NCBI GenBank assembly: GCA_024336345.1
Contig: JANFOG010000005.1
Span: 930,001 to 994,000 of the forward strand
DNA: 64,000 bases
Direction of reading: 5' to 3'
Origin: Mariannaea sp. PMI_226
Taxonomy: Eukaryota; Ascomycota; Sordariomycetes; Hypocreales; Nectriaceae
Positions within the stretch are counted from its first letter, which is position 1. Every line of letters starts with the position of its first letter. Shown one piece after another: positions 33,973 through 45,607 of the stretch. The position numbers and the translations under genes were made by a program. The notes beneath the pieces were generated by a model, which made no database searches, was not told the DNA's origin, and saw only the letters and a program-made list of their open reading frames with translations.

Positions 33973-35598
33973 TCACCAGTCGTCGTAATATCCGTCGTAA
34001 GTACCCTGTGTTGCTTGCGTGCTCACCCACTCCTGGCTGGCTAGCCCTCTCATAAACCGCTTCTCCAAGTCCCGAGCATCCTTGTGCCAGTCACAAGCAA
34101 AGTCACAAGTAGGCGTAGTTTCTTCGCCAAAATATCTGCAGATAGTAGCATGCCGACAAGCTTTGGTATCCTCGCAGTACAGGGCAAGAGCCTGCAGGCT
34201 CTTCAACCGGGCTTCGAGATTATTTCGGTCCTGACCATCGGACCTCACCATCCGGGTGACCCGTTCCCAATCCTCCCTGCTGTAGTAGAGGAAGCAGTAA
34301 CTCGCATTTCCATCTCGACCTGCTCGGCCAGCTTCTTGATAGTACCCTTCAAATGACTTCGGAATACGCCAGTGGACCACGAAGCGCACATTATCTTTGT
34401 CGATGCCCATTCCGAATGCAGTTGTAGCCACAATTATATCATAGCCGGGCTCATTGTTTATCCATCGCGCAAGAGTTTGTTCTTTCACCTCCTTGGAAAG
34501 CTTGGCATGGAATGGCCGAGCACCAATTCCCTCATCTCGAAGACTCGCAGATAGTGATTCGCACTCGTCTCGAGACAGAGTGTAGATAATACCTGGGACG
34601 TTCTCTATTCTCTCGCCAACCTCAGCAAGCTCTGTCTTGCGCCCAGTGTTTCTTCTACGGTCATAGACACCACGTAGCCAGCGCAAGAAGTCAGTCAGAC
34701 GGTTGTCATCCTCGTCCTTGGTGTAGCGAATTTCTAAATGTAGGTTGGCCCTCTGTGGACTCATTAAGAAGCTTTTTGTTCTCTCTGGGGTGGCTGCTAG
34801 GCCCAGGATAGATAGGACATCTTTCCGAACTCTTGAATTAGCTGTCGCTGTTAGGCACATGATGGGGACGTCTGGAAATGTCTCTCTAAACCAAGACAGC
34901 CGCTTGAAATCCTTTCGAAAGTCATGGCCCCACTCAGAGATGCAATGAGCTTCGTCAATGGCAATTCGGGCCAACTCCTTTTGCTTATAAACCACCTTGA
35001 GGCGTTCACGGAACCGGGCTCCCGAGCACAGCTCGGGTGTAACATAGAGAAGCCTTGTCCTTGGGTGACCAGTTTCCAGGTCGCGTTCGATACGAACTCG
35101 GTCGGAATATGGCGTGTTGCTATTGAGAGAGTAGGCTTCGATCCCAGACGCTTGTAGGGAGTGAACCTGGTTGATCTGGAACCATCTTAGCACCGGAACA
35201 TGACATATGACAGAGGCAGCTTACCATGAGACTAAGGAGCGGAGATACCACAATCGTGACTAATTATAGCAATTGTTAATGATGCAAGAGTGCCACGATT
35301 TGAATGGAATACTTACTACCGTGGTCTATGACCGCCGGCAGCTGAAAGCAGAGGCTTTTGCCAAAGGAGGTGGCCGCTTGCACGTATACGTCATGACCAG
35401 CAAGCGCAGCTTCAATGATTTCACGCTGATGGGGTCTAAAGCATGGCCGAATCGTCAACACAAACCTCTAGGAGAACGATAGAATGCACACAAGTCAAAG
35501 AAGATGTTGACCAACCTAAAATTATCCTTGTGAAACTGGCGCCTCAGGGTAAAGCCAATATCTGTGCATGAGTTTGTTTTTTGTAGGGTGGGCGGCAT
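33973..35598 (-). CDS. RecQ-family ATP-dependent DNA helicase
   Basis: Four exons by splice consensus: 35598-35516, 35465-35317, 35259-35225, 35175-33973, giving 489 aa with frame preserved throughout. All RecQ signatures are visible: motif 0/I FRPHQREII and AATSFGKSLCFQLPA, motif II IDEAHCISEWGHDF, motif III MCLTATANS, motif V DIIVATTAFGMGIDK, motif VI YYQEAGRAGRDG, and a C-terminal zinc-binding run (CRHATICRYF with CDFACDW). It unwinds DNA 3'-5' in the nucleus for recombination and replication repair, by family. It is much shorter than Sgs1/QDE-3 types, lacking long N-terminal and HRDC regions. Motif I reads TSFGKS instead of the common TGGGKS; the GKS core is intact. The 3' end may be spliced differently (see finding). 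Confidence 0.88.
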
Positions 35599-38500
35599 GG
35601 CGTTGATTAATGAACCCAATGCAATTCTGTCTCCTTCTCTTTTTTTCTTGCCTTTTCTTTAAGACCAAAAATATTTCGTTAAAGAGGGGAGGGGGTACAA
35701 TGTCTGAGAAGTATTAGGCTGAGAACCTATAGTTGGATCAACACTGTTTCTCTTTGCTGACAGTCTCACAGCGTCAGCGTGGCTGAGTGTGAACTAAGGC
35801 CATCTCGATTCTTGAATGTGATGTCTGGCTGGGGTTGTGAAATTTACTGTCACTGGTGCGGCTAGAAGCCTAATCTATCGTTACGGCCTTGGTGTATATG
35901 TCCTAAATCAGTAACTAGGATCAGTATCTATGATCCTAAGAAGTGATTGCATACAAAACAAAAGGGCTTGGGTACCGTGATTTTATCACACAGCCCTAGC
36001 TATCTCTAACACCAAAGACGTCTATCCCGCACGTTACAATTCGGCGTCTGGCCGTCGTTGCCAATGCCTGTGGTAGGTGGGTGAGGCGAGATATGCTCGA
36101 ATATACGGCATGTGCTGGAATACGATGGGGCTCGTGTAGAGAAAGGAGAATAAGAGATCATCCACTTAAGTCTGGTTCAACGACATCCAGTAGCTAGCTA
36201 GCGGATGGATTCCGTACGTATCAACGGACTTTTGGTGGGTGTGCAGGGGTGGCACCGTCGCCGATGAATATCAGACAACCTCGGAGTTGGTAGCTGTTGG
36301 TCACGTGTCAAGCGGTATGTTGAGTGTAACGCTTCCAAACTGCCGCCCCATTGCCCGTTGCGGGTCATCCTAGTTTGGTAGGAAGGGGCATGATATTGAT
36401 TCTCCGTCCAAACCAATTTGTCAAGAGGTTCTCCTACCTTGGCTGTCTGAGCTGTACGTAGCTGCTCTCAAATATTCAGTCTCGCCTCCGGAATTCCCCT
36501 TGCCCCTTCCAGCATATCACTGTTCTCCAGGGCCACGACTGGCTCCTTCAGCTGCAGTCCCTAGCATTTTGCCAATACTGTACTCGGGTTACTCAGCCAA
36601 GGTGCACCACATGGGAGTTGGCGGAATGGGTGATGTAACACAGGTAGGAGGTTGAACCATGGACAAGTGTTTGTCAGCCGGAGCATGCTAAAGCTCGAGA
36701 CTGGATGGGCAAGCGCAGATTACGCCGTGTGGAGAAACAATAATACCTACGTACTATGGTATACTATGTAAGCTGGAGGCAGTGATGAGCGGCAGGAAGC
36801 TCAGACACACCGACACACAGACTTAAAGCCAGGGCAGAAATATGTTACTATCTACTCATTAATTACAGGGGTATATCTGAACAATAGCAGGTTGTCCGTT
36901 GTCGGACTCTAGTGGTGTGGCAATTGTGGCGTGCCCCCTTTGCTTCTTTTCTTGCTGTGTGCTTTCAAGTCACCGTGCGTCGCCGTGCGTCCCTGGCTAG
37001 TTGGGGGCTTGGATTGCGCTGGGCGCCGTGCTGATGTTTTTGCTGATGGTGGCGCTGATGGGACTGAGGACGGGCGGAAGCGCTGGATAGACCAAGTCCA
37101 CCCTCCATTTCGCTCGGGAACCCATGACAGCTGCCCTTGAGCCGCTGCATGTGTGCGTGTGTGCGTGTGTGTGTGCGGGTTTGTGTGGTGGGTGTCATCA
37201 CCAGCGCGAAGCAACCTTTCCCTTTGGTTTGTTGATCTGACGTATGTGCTCTATTGAGGTTTGTGATGTTCTAAATGTGGGTGCAATGAATGCAAGCATA
37301 CCAAGCTTCTAAGCTCCAGAGAGGTGCCGGTGTCTCGTGTGCGCCAGCTAGTGGCTGGGGTCTGGGAGCGTTGGTATCCAATCCATTCTATGACAGGGCG
37401 ATGGTAGGTAGCCATCTCAACGTACCCTCAGCGGCTACATGGAGTGCTCTCGGCGCAGAAAACTAGGCACGAATTCAAGTCCTATCCTGATAAGACTCAA
37501 GTCGCCACCTTCAACTCCGTGTGCTGTCATACCTAGTACCCTACTACTTACATAGTGCTCGATAGATACAGGACGTACGAAGCTACCATGAAAATGGGAG
37601 TTGTGAGTGCTTGCTAGCTGGCTCTATTCGGCCCCGCATGGTCCATGAAATGCAGCGCGTTATATCGCAGTCCAACCCATGCATATGCAGCAGAGCACAC
37701 GGGAGTGTCTCAGCCAGTCCCTTGAGTGGCCATACGAATGGATACCCAACGAGTGCGTAGCGCATACAAGGTTCATGTTTCCGAGACTTGGCACTCTTAT
37801 CCCCTACCTACAGTGTGTATGAGCCTAGTCAGACGTTCAAGTTGTGCTCTGTTAGTGTGTCTTTAGAATCAGTCCGAAGCTGGAACCTGAGCCTGGAATT
37901 GACTTGAACCGCGCCAAAGCCCCCCAGTCCGTCCCGAGTCCACTGTCCCAGGTCAGGGCAACATCGCCAAAAAGAGCCATCAGGGGTTGCTGGTTGCTGT
38001 TACCCCTATACCACTCCCCCCCCCTATTACCTTTGGATCAGAGTCAGGGGCCAGTTGGCTCGATCCGAAGGAGAGGGGGGAGAAAAAACAAAAGGACGCC
38101 AGTACTAGCTAGAAAGACGTGAGAGTGATAAATGTGAGCTCATGAGCTCCAATGGCCAGGACAAGTCCGCTTCAAAAATAGACCACGGTCGATCTGAAGT
38201 CCATATCTGGTCTCGTCTCTCTCATCCCTTCGGATACCCATGTATGAATGCACATCTCGAATGCTGATCTAAGCCATGTTGAGCATGGCCTGTGCCTATG
38301 TAAGGTACCCATAGGGGGGGAAGGGGGGCATGGGGCAGTAAATCCACATGGGCTGGCCGTTCTTTCACGCCTCATCGAGGTAACCAGGCTGTGGTTAGCC
38401 CGTAAGTTATTACCAACCATGGAAGACAGCGAGGTGTTGCACTAAGTAGGTTAGGTAGTATCGATAGGAAGGCTCTGTGCTTTGGCTTTGGGCAATACTT

Positions 38501-39182
38501 TTAACAGCCATGTCAAAATTCTCGACTTCTTGCATCTGACTCTTTGACTTCTTGATGGGAAAATTTTCTGAAAGAAAAAAAGAAACGAAACGAAACTGAA
38601 AGGGAAAAAAAAAAACTGGACGAGGCAGTATAACAGTGGAAAACAAAATCCAGGCGATTCATTGTCACCTGTGTCGCTGCATCAGCTCACCGCGGCCATT
38701 CCCGCAAACTCTCCTCTTCCTCCTCCATCCTTCTTACTCCAATTATCAATCTTCGTTCCAGTATTCTCTGGTTTCTCGGTTGCCCATTCGGATCTCAGGC
38801 ATTTTCTTTCTCAATACAACCAAACTCCAAACGTCAAAATTTGTCTTCAACACCACCACGCGCCGCCAGCTGTTCACACAATGACCCTATCGCGCTCGAC
38901 TCAATCACTGCCTTCGTTGGCATAAACGTTCAACAAGATACAACATCAAAGATATTCCCCGATTCCGGCCCCAGGTTTCTGTTTGAGACCCAAAGCCCCT
39001 GCCTCTGTGCCTTGCGTTTGCGCGTCGTTCCAAAGACACTACAAGAGACAATAGAGAGGGGGGGAAACTCTGAGACGGTCTGAGCACGAGCTTCAGTCCT
39101 CGGAATCCCACGCCCGCCTCCTCGATCCAGTCCTCCACCGACCCGCCCGGAGGGCCGAACTTTTTGCACACTCCTCCGCGCC
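35599..39182. other. Gene-poor interval of 3.6 kb
   Basis: Promoter regions of the divergent RecQ and Sog2-like genes at its ends. A GT-rich microsatellite lies at 37147-37194. Short open frames on both strands (for example near 36.9-37.2 and 38.6-39.0 kb) are compositional. The last 500 bp are pyrimidine-rich leader of the Sog2-like gene. Confidence 0.5.
37147..37194. repeat. GT-rich microsatellite
   Basis: Imperfect GT/GC dinucleotide run of nearly 50 bases in the interval between the RecQ and Sog2-like genes. Confidence 0.8.
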
Positions 39183-42100
39183 ATGGATAGACAAGACAGA
39201 CAAGATAGGCCAGACTGGCCAGACAGGCAAGACAGGCCGGACAGACTTCCTGGCCCGTCTTCCGGCGCTGCCTCTCATCAACCTTCAGTCTCTCGAGTCC
39301 TGCTCGAGAGCCCGACTCCTCCTCCATCCGCTCCTCCTCCCGCCGCTCCAGGTCGGCGCCCAGTACCAAACTCAGCTGCTACCTCCAACGGTCCTCCGCC
39401 GCCTCCTCCTCCAATCCCTAACCTACGAAAAATCCCTTCCGCCTCTGCCCTCGTCGGTTCAAACATGTCGTCTACCCAGATCATCAATATTGCCCGCGAG
39501 GCCATGCGAAATGCGCTTGAGAGCGAGAGTAAGGCAGCCGAAGCAAGTGCTGTTGGCACAGGACTGAAGACAGGTGTAACCATCGACCTAAGTCGGAAGG
39601 GCATTCAGAAACTGCCGGAGGAAGTAGTTGACATTGTCAAGAATGAATTGGAACGGTTCGTCTACATATTCATCGGCATACGCTTATTAATTTTATCTGT
39701 ACTGATGCGGTTTCTCACCCCGTGGCAGGCTCGCTCTATCACACAACCAGCTTTCTACTCTCCCAGCTCGATTTTCCGAATGCACATCCTTGCGATATCT
39801 GAATATTAGGGGTAATCAGATCAAGGAATTCCCCATGGCTGTAATTTTTTTCCCCCTCGCTCTCTCTATTGCAATGGCTCGCTGACATTCGTACTTTAGC
39901 TATGCGACCTCAAGTCTCTCGAAATCCTCGACCTGGGCCGGAACCAACTACGAATATTACCACCCGATATTGCAAACCTTAGCTCGCTGAAGGTCTTATC
40001 CGTCCCGAAGAACCAGATCAGAGAGCTACCTCTCTGCCTTGCTGATATGGGCTCATTACAAGTTCTTAAATTCGAGGGCAACCCAATAAGCTTCCCACCC
40101 CGAGATGCAATCCAAGTCCAAGCGGGTAGCCCGCCCAACGAGGGCCTCTTGAGAGACAGCGAGGTAACTGAAGTTGCCGTAACTACACACATCAAGAGAT
40201 TCCTCAAACAATACGCGTTGACTGGTCGGCTTGAAGCCGAAAACACGGGTGACGAATCAAGTGAGGGGACAGACACACCCCGCTTCCCTCTGAAACGGGT
40301 TACAAGCGGCCGTTTTCCCATCAAAGTCAACGGCACGGACAAGTCAGACGTGCGATCTCCCAACTTAGGACCACGCGCACCCCCCATTCCATCTCGCTCA
40401 CATTACAGGGGTCTATCACAACAAAGCGGCGTTATTCGGCGGCCAGGCGTCATGCCTTTGACAATAGGTAACGTCAACGAGAGATCCCGAAGTAACTCGG
40501 AGACATTGATGCGTGCCGATCGATCGGAGAGCCGGAATCGTCGGATGGGAATAGTATCAAGGAAACCCTCAGACCTTAGTACTCTAGAAGAGATAGAGGC
40601 GAACAACCGATTTAGCCATTTCCGTGGATTGAGCCATGGCTCCGCTATGCAAGGCAACCCCATTGGAACAAAAAGTCCAGCGACTCCGACTGAGCCTGCC
40701 TTGCAGCGACCAATCTATGTTCGACGACTCTCTATCCTTCCTGAACGTCGCCGGGAATCCAAGATCCTTGACCCCATCATCGAAGTTGCCAAGGGAATTC
40801 TCTATTCTGTCTTTCAGATGCATCCTATGATACAAATGCTGATGAGCCTGACAAACGACGGGTCTGCAAAACGTTCGAGTCTCGAGTTGGTTTTTTATAA
40901 TACTAATTCCCACGTGGAAGAGCTGGAACAAGAGATTCAGAAGCATGAGTTGATGTTGATGGAGAATGAGAATTACTCATACCGAGAAAACGAAAACGTC
41001 CACCGGGCATGTCAGACTTTGGTTAATGCTTATAGTCATGTCTGTATTCTTCTGACCGACAACATCGACACTTTTGTGGACAACGGAGATGCTCGTTATA
41101 TCCGATCACTTCTGATGTTGCTCTATAACAGTATCATGGAGCTTCGGGTTACCTTGACATCAGTGAACAATGAGGAGGGGCCACAGAAGCCTATGTACAC
41201 CGATTCACTAGGGGGCAACACCATTCGCCCCCACGTACGAGACCCTTCCATTACACCAACTATAGAACGAACCAATATCGCACGGAATCGAAATGGAACA
41301 CTGGTTAATCATCCTCCTCCAAACCTCCGAGTGGCTACTGACGTTCCTCTTCCGCCTAATCTGCCATACCTCAACGGCAACGGAAGGATCGCGGGAATGG
41401 CCTCAGCAACCCCCCGGTCCGGAGAATCTTTTTCTTCTGTTGGCAGTCGGGGCATCACATCTGAGTTTACTGAAGAGGACCGTCAATTTGAGAAGATCTT
41501 CTTATCTCTACAACGGTCTACGGATGTCGTAATGCGCACGATACCCAATTTCAACATGCAGTTGATGGGTGGGCTGAGGAATGCATTGAATTCGCGGACT
41601 CCTGAAAGAGTGATTGTACAATGGAAAGCCCTCATTAACATGTGTGGCAATGTCATCACACAAACGGAAGTTTTGAAGAGTAAGCTGTCACTTATCAAGC
41701 TAAAGGAGCCCGGAGTAAGAACTCAGGCTGCCTTCTGGAACATGTGCAGCAACTTTATCAACTCTTGGTCAGACTTGGGATTGAAGATGAAGTGGGAATC
41801 GAATGCTGTGCCTCTTCCCCCTGACTACAGAGTTCGACTGAGGCCAGTCCAGCAGAGTATCAAGGAGACGAGCAAGGTCATCCATCAGTCACCTTGGCAA
41901 CATCTTTTGTCAGCCGGGTCTCACAGCGCTTCAAATTCATTCTCATCCAGTGCCATGTCGCCGATTCCAACCCCAATAACGCCTCAGAGCGCCGCGCTAG
42001 GCCCGGCCATGCAGGCCACGGTTCCAACGACGCCACAGAGTAGCTCTTTCGCATCGGCATTCCAGGGGAATGTGTTTGATCGTGCTGATGCTCTCATAGC

Positions 42101-42287
42101 CAACCCGGGGATTTCCATGGGACGAAACGGAGGTATGATTAAGGGCCATATGGGATACAGCTCGCTGTCATCGCTTTCCTCCATATCGTCAGATGAGGGT
42201 ATGCATCCATCGTCGGCCGTTTTGGGCACTCATGGCGCTCTGGGGCCAGTTCCCCTGAGGCTCAATGGCAGTAAGGTTGGCTTTTAG
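39183..42287 (+). CDS. Sog2-like leucine-rich-repeat protein of the RAM/MOR network
   Basis: Three exons: 39183-39655, 39729-39840, 39900-42287; 990 aa. The N-terminus is a DRQDRP-type repeat followed by a Pro/Ala-rich stretch. Leucine-rich repeats occupy about residues 130-262 (IDLSRKGIQKLPEEV, LNIRGNQIKEFP, LDLGRNQLRILP, LSVPKNQIRELP). The Sog2 domain follows from about 475 (SKILDPIIEVAKGILYSVF onward) to about 890, and the tail is Ser/Pro-rich. In yeast Sog2 works with Kic1, Hym1, Tao3 and Cbk1-Mob2 in polarised growth and cell separation; the same role is likely in hyphae. A second Met (39465, MSSTQIINIA) is a possible start that would remove the repetitive N-terminus. Both introns fall in the LRR region, and splicing restores uninterrupted repeats, which supports the model. 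Confidence 0.88.
39189..39249 (+). repeat. Degenerate GACAGGC/AGACAAG tandem repeat at the coding start
   Basis: About 60 bp of imperfect repeats of GACAGRC-like units that encode alternating Asp-Arg-Gln/Pro at the N-terminus of the Sog2-like protein. Confidence 0.7.
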
Positions 42288-43271
42288 CTGAAGGGAGCTA
42301 ATGTCCTGGTTAGATTCTGAACCTGGACCTGGACCTGAATCTTGACTTGTACATGTGGCATGAGAAAAGGAGCGAGGGATCCCATTCTCATCGACATGTC
42401 TGCATTTTGGTTCCTTTTTTTTCTTTTTTTTTTTTTTACGAAACATGGCTGAATTCGTTCTTGGTAACGGATTACACCTCACTGCATTCCTTTTTTCCCT
42501 CATAGCCTTGGCGTTCGGGTTCATGCTGTTTTATCTTTTTTTTTCTTACGTATTATCTACCTCACCCATGCTACTGTTGAAACCCTCCTCTGCCTTGCGA
42601 TTGATAGTGGATGAACTTGGGTGACTATTTACATCTCATCAATCAAATGGCTGGTTTAGAGTAGGAAGGGGTTGTATACCAGTCGAAGGGTGGAGGGAAC
42701 AAATCTGATGATGGATCAGGCTACAAGCTTTGACAAAAGGGAGCCGAACCTGGTGTTCAAAGGCTGGATTTAAAAAATGGTGTGGTGTGGGAATGTGATT
42801 TCAAAGAGGGACTCTTGCACGCACGCCACGCAGAATTCATTGACTGAACTGTTTGAGGGTGGATGGAACCAGAAGAGACGGAATAGAGAATTTTCAAGTG
42901 TACATTAGCAGTATTGGCAAAATAATGTTAGACGGTCTAATGTGGCTGTTATTCTACTTGAAGGATTCGTATGAACCAAAGCATACATCTGTATAGATCA
43001 TATCAAATATAAAATATTGTCTGTATGTATATATGAGAGTACGTATATGTGAAGTCCGCCGTGAGGTTGCAACGAGCTATATGGCGATGGTTGGACCGCA
43101 TGACACCCCCACCATCATGCATCTGCTTTGCAGGACGCAGAATGAATCTGATGATTTATTCTTTCTGTCTCTCATGTTTTTTCTTGTCCTTCTTCTCCAC
43201 CTACGAATCCCAATAGAAACAAATTTCAGCCGACAAGCGCAAAGAATAGCCATCTAGGACCGGTCACCACA
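42288..43271. other. Intergenic spacer
   Basis: 3' region of the Sog2-like gene with T-runs (about 42415-42436 and 42535-42543) and the promoter of the BLOC1S1-like gene. No coding sequence supported. Confidence 0.6.
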
Positions 43272-44111
43272 ATGTCGAGTTCTGCCATCGCCGCCGTCGC
43301 CGCCTCGTCCTCCTCTTCCACAAGACAACGCCCACCAACCTCACCACCTCCCTCCATCGCTTCTCCCTCAACCACGCCTGCTCTCGCCCACGCCCTCGCC
43401 CAGAATATCCCCTCTTCCTCTTCCTCCTCCTCCGCTCCCCCGCCGCCTGCCGCCCCCCTCCAGTCCACGCTCCCCTCCGCCGAGACTCAGCGCCATGTCG
43501 CGCAGGCTCGCGCCGCCGTCGTGGCTACCATGGAGAACATGATGGACTCGGAGCTGCAATGGCGCGCGTCCACCCTGCACAGCAACGCCGCGGCGCTGGG
43601 GAAGCAGGCCAAGGACGTGAGGCGCGCCACGGAAGGCTTGCGGAGGGAGAGCGACAAGCTGGCGCGGGAGGCAGACGTCGCTGCGCGCAGGATCAAGGAG
43701 CTGGGCAACGTGCAGAACTGGGCCGAGGTGCTGGAGCGGGACTTTCTGGTGCTCGAGGATACGGTGCGCCTGGCGAACCGCAGCGGCAGTTGTAGTTGCA
43801 GCTGCAGTGACTGCGGCGGCATGAGCAGTGGCGGCAGCGTTGCGAGTGACGACGAGGAGGATAACAGGGACCCGATGGATGTGGATGACGAGGGCCGCGG
43901 CCATCAGGATGACCCGTTGGGTAAGAAGCTGGAACACGAGTCTCAAGGCGACTCATCCAAGACGAGAGCCGAGGCCGTTGAGATGAACATCGACACTATC
44001 CAGAACAGCGTCACAGGTACATGGTCAGAAGCGAGTCGCAGCTTGACAGATCCAGAGTCTAGCACAGGGAGAGGAGCCAAGGGCTCAGACACAGCGTCGA
44101 CAATGTCTTGA
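43272..44111 (+). CDS. BLOC-1 subunit 1 / GCN5L1-like protein
   Basis: Single exon, 279 aa. Residues about 70-170 match the BLOC1S1/GCN5L1 pattern: a long helical segment, then RRIKELGNVQNWAEVLERD, close to the well-known KEIGDVENWARSIELD region of animal BLOC1S1. The first 65 residues are Ser/Pro/Ala-rich and disordered. After the domain comes an unusual Cys/Ser cluster (GSCSCSCSDCGG) and a long acidic, disordered tail. In animals this subunit belongs to BLOC-1/BORC in endosome-lysosome transport; the yeast relative is Bls1. The extension beyond the core (about 110 residues) is longer than in animal homologues. Convergent with the Tsc13 gene. Confidence 0.78.
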   Translation: MSSSAIAAVAASSSSSTRQRPPTSPPPSIASPSTTPALAHALAQNIPSSSSSSSAPPPPAAPLQSTLPSAETQRHVAQARAAVVATMENMMDSELQWRASTLHSNAAALGKQAKDVRRATEGLRRESDKLAREADVAARRIKELGNVQNWAEVLERDFLVLEDTVRLANRSGSCSCSCSDCGGMSSGGSVASDDEEDNRDPMDVDDEGRGHQDDPLGKKLEHESQGDSSKTRAEAVEMNIDTIQNSVTGTWSEASRSLTDPESSTGRGAKGSDTASTMS

Positions 44112-44525
44112 TGGTGTCGAAAGTGAAGGCCTACGGAACACGATTGGTGTGTATATGGTATGTGAGATGTTTGATGAAAATGAAAGACATGACGAAGTAT
44201 TTCTTAGTGTTGCAGAGCCTCGCAGTTACTTTGGTTCTGGGTACAGTGACCTATTTGAATTATTAAGAGAGACGCCTCAGAGAGCGCATATGCAGATTAC
44301 GAGTTGGATTCATGAATGCTATTAACGTACAGTTCAAATATCAATATCTACATTGTGTAGTGAGTAAAAGAGTCATGCCGTGCCCGTTCCCCATATATCC
44401 CTCCTCATCTCGATCTAAGCAATTCCAGCCCAGTCCACTCTCATCTTCCACGCCAGTTTTTGTTTTTATCCCTTAATTTTTCTTGTTTGGAAAATTCACT
44501 TGTCCACGGGGGCGGACGCATGAAC
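44112..44525. other. Convergent spacer between BLOC1S1-like and TSC13 genes
   Basis: Short AT-rich interval between two 3' ends, with no coding sequence; presumably overlapping 3' UTRs. Confidence 0.65.
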
Positions 44526-45607
44526 TTACAGAAGCCCTGGCAGCATGACATATCGCTTCTTCTTGTACTTGTCGCCGAACTCCTTGCGGTAAGCACGCTC
44601 CTTACCCAGGGCCCAGCTATACATCTGGGCAGCGCCAATGGCGATGAAGAGGATGACGCTCCAGTCTCGGCTGACAATGATGATGCCGACCCACGAAAGC
44701 ACTTCGAACATGTAGTTGGGGCAGGTGACGAGGGCGAATCCGTAGCCGACAGGGATCTTGCGCTCGGTGCCTCCAGTGGATCGCAGCGACGCAAGGTGCA
44801 GGTGAACAAGAGCGTTGCTAATCTCACCAAACAGATACAGGGCAGTGCCGACGGCGTCGATGGCGGGGGTGTCAGCCGTGGCGGCGATGGAGGTAGGGCT
44901 ATAGATGAAGTAAGCGCAGAGGGCGCCAGAGAACGCCCAGTAGAAGAAGCAGTTCTTGAAGATGTTGCGGGCAGGCATGGTGTTGGCAGAGAACTTGTGC
45001 ACGAAGAGCGTCTCCAGCTCGCGCTTGACGAAGTGCAGCACGACCATGGCAAAGGTGAGCCACTGGGTCAGGGACATATCACCCTCAGCGTTCTTGTAAA
45101 GGTATGGGCGGGCGGCGACAGCGGCGACGTGGAAGAGTATGGGTCCGAGGTACTCGAGGACAAAGACGAACTGCCAAGAGATCTGAGGGCCTAGAATGAT
45201 CAAAAATGTAAGCATAATGGGTATCACCAAGGGAATATGGTTTCTCCCCTCCCTCCCCTTGCCCCCTCCCATCTTTGGGTGAATACATACCAAGGTCCTT
45301 GACGAGGATCTCGCCAGCGGCAACGACGGCTGGCTCATTGACCAGGCATGCCTTGCGGTTCTTCAGCGTCTTCTTGGTGGAAGGGTCGAAGAGGCCAATA
45401 CGGTTGAAATCGCCAATGTTTGCAGCCTTGGCAATCAGCTTCTTAGCCTCTTCGACGGTGGTGTCTGGGCCGAGCTCGATGGAAGCGGGCAGCTTCTTGA
45501 TGGGCTGCTTTGGGGCTATGGTGAAGGGGGTCAGTTTTGTTTCGAGGTGGGCCAGAGTATGGTGGCGGGTTATTCATACAGCGATTGGTGAGCTTGAGGG
45601 TCGTCAT
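44526..45607 (-). CDS. TSC13: Very-long-chain enoyl-CoA reductase, Tsc13 type
   Basis: Three exons: 45607-45580, 45515-45291, 45190-44526; 305 aa, the usual Tsc13 length. The first exon is only 28 nt (MTTLKLTNR). The N-terminal 80 residues form the ubiquitin-like region typical of the family (TTVEEAKKLIAKAANIGDF). The steroid 5-alpha-reductase domain follows with several membrane segments and the conserved run HFVKRELETLFVHKFS, then GFALVTCPNYMFEVLSW and GDKYKKKRYVMLPGLL at the C-terminus; Lys and Tyr residues in this family are needed for activity. It catalyses the last step of the very-long-chain fatty-acid elongation cycle at the ER, feeding sphingolipid synthesis. Confidence 0.95.

Noticed and set aside
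36909..37214. Overlapping His/Thr-rich open frames near the GT microsatellite
   Set aside because: They are translations of the GT repeat and flanking GC-rich sequence without any domain.
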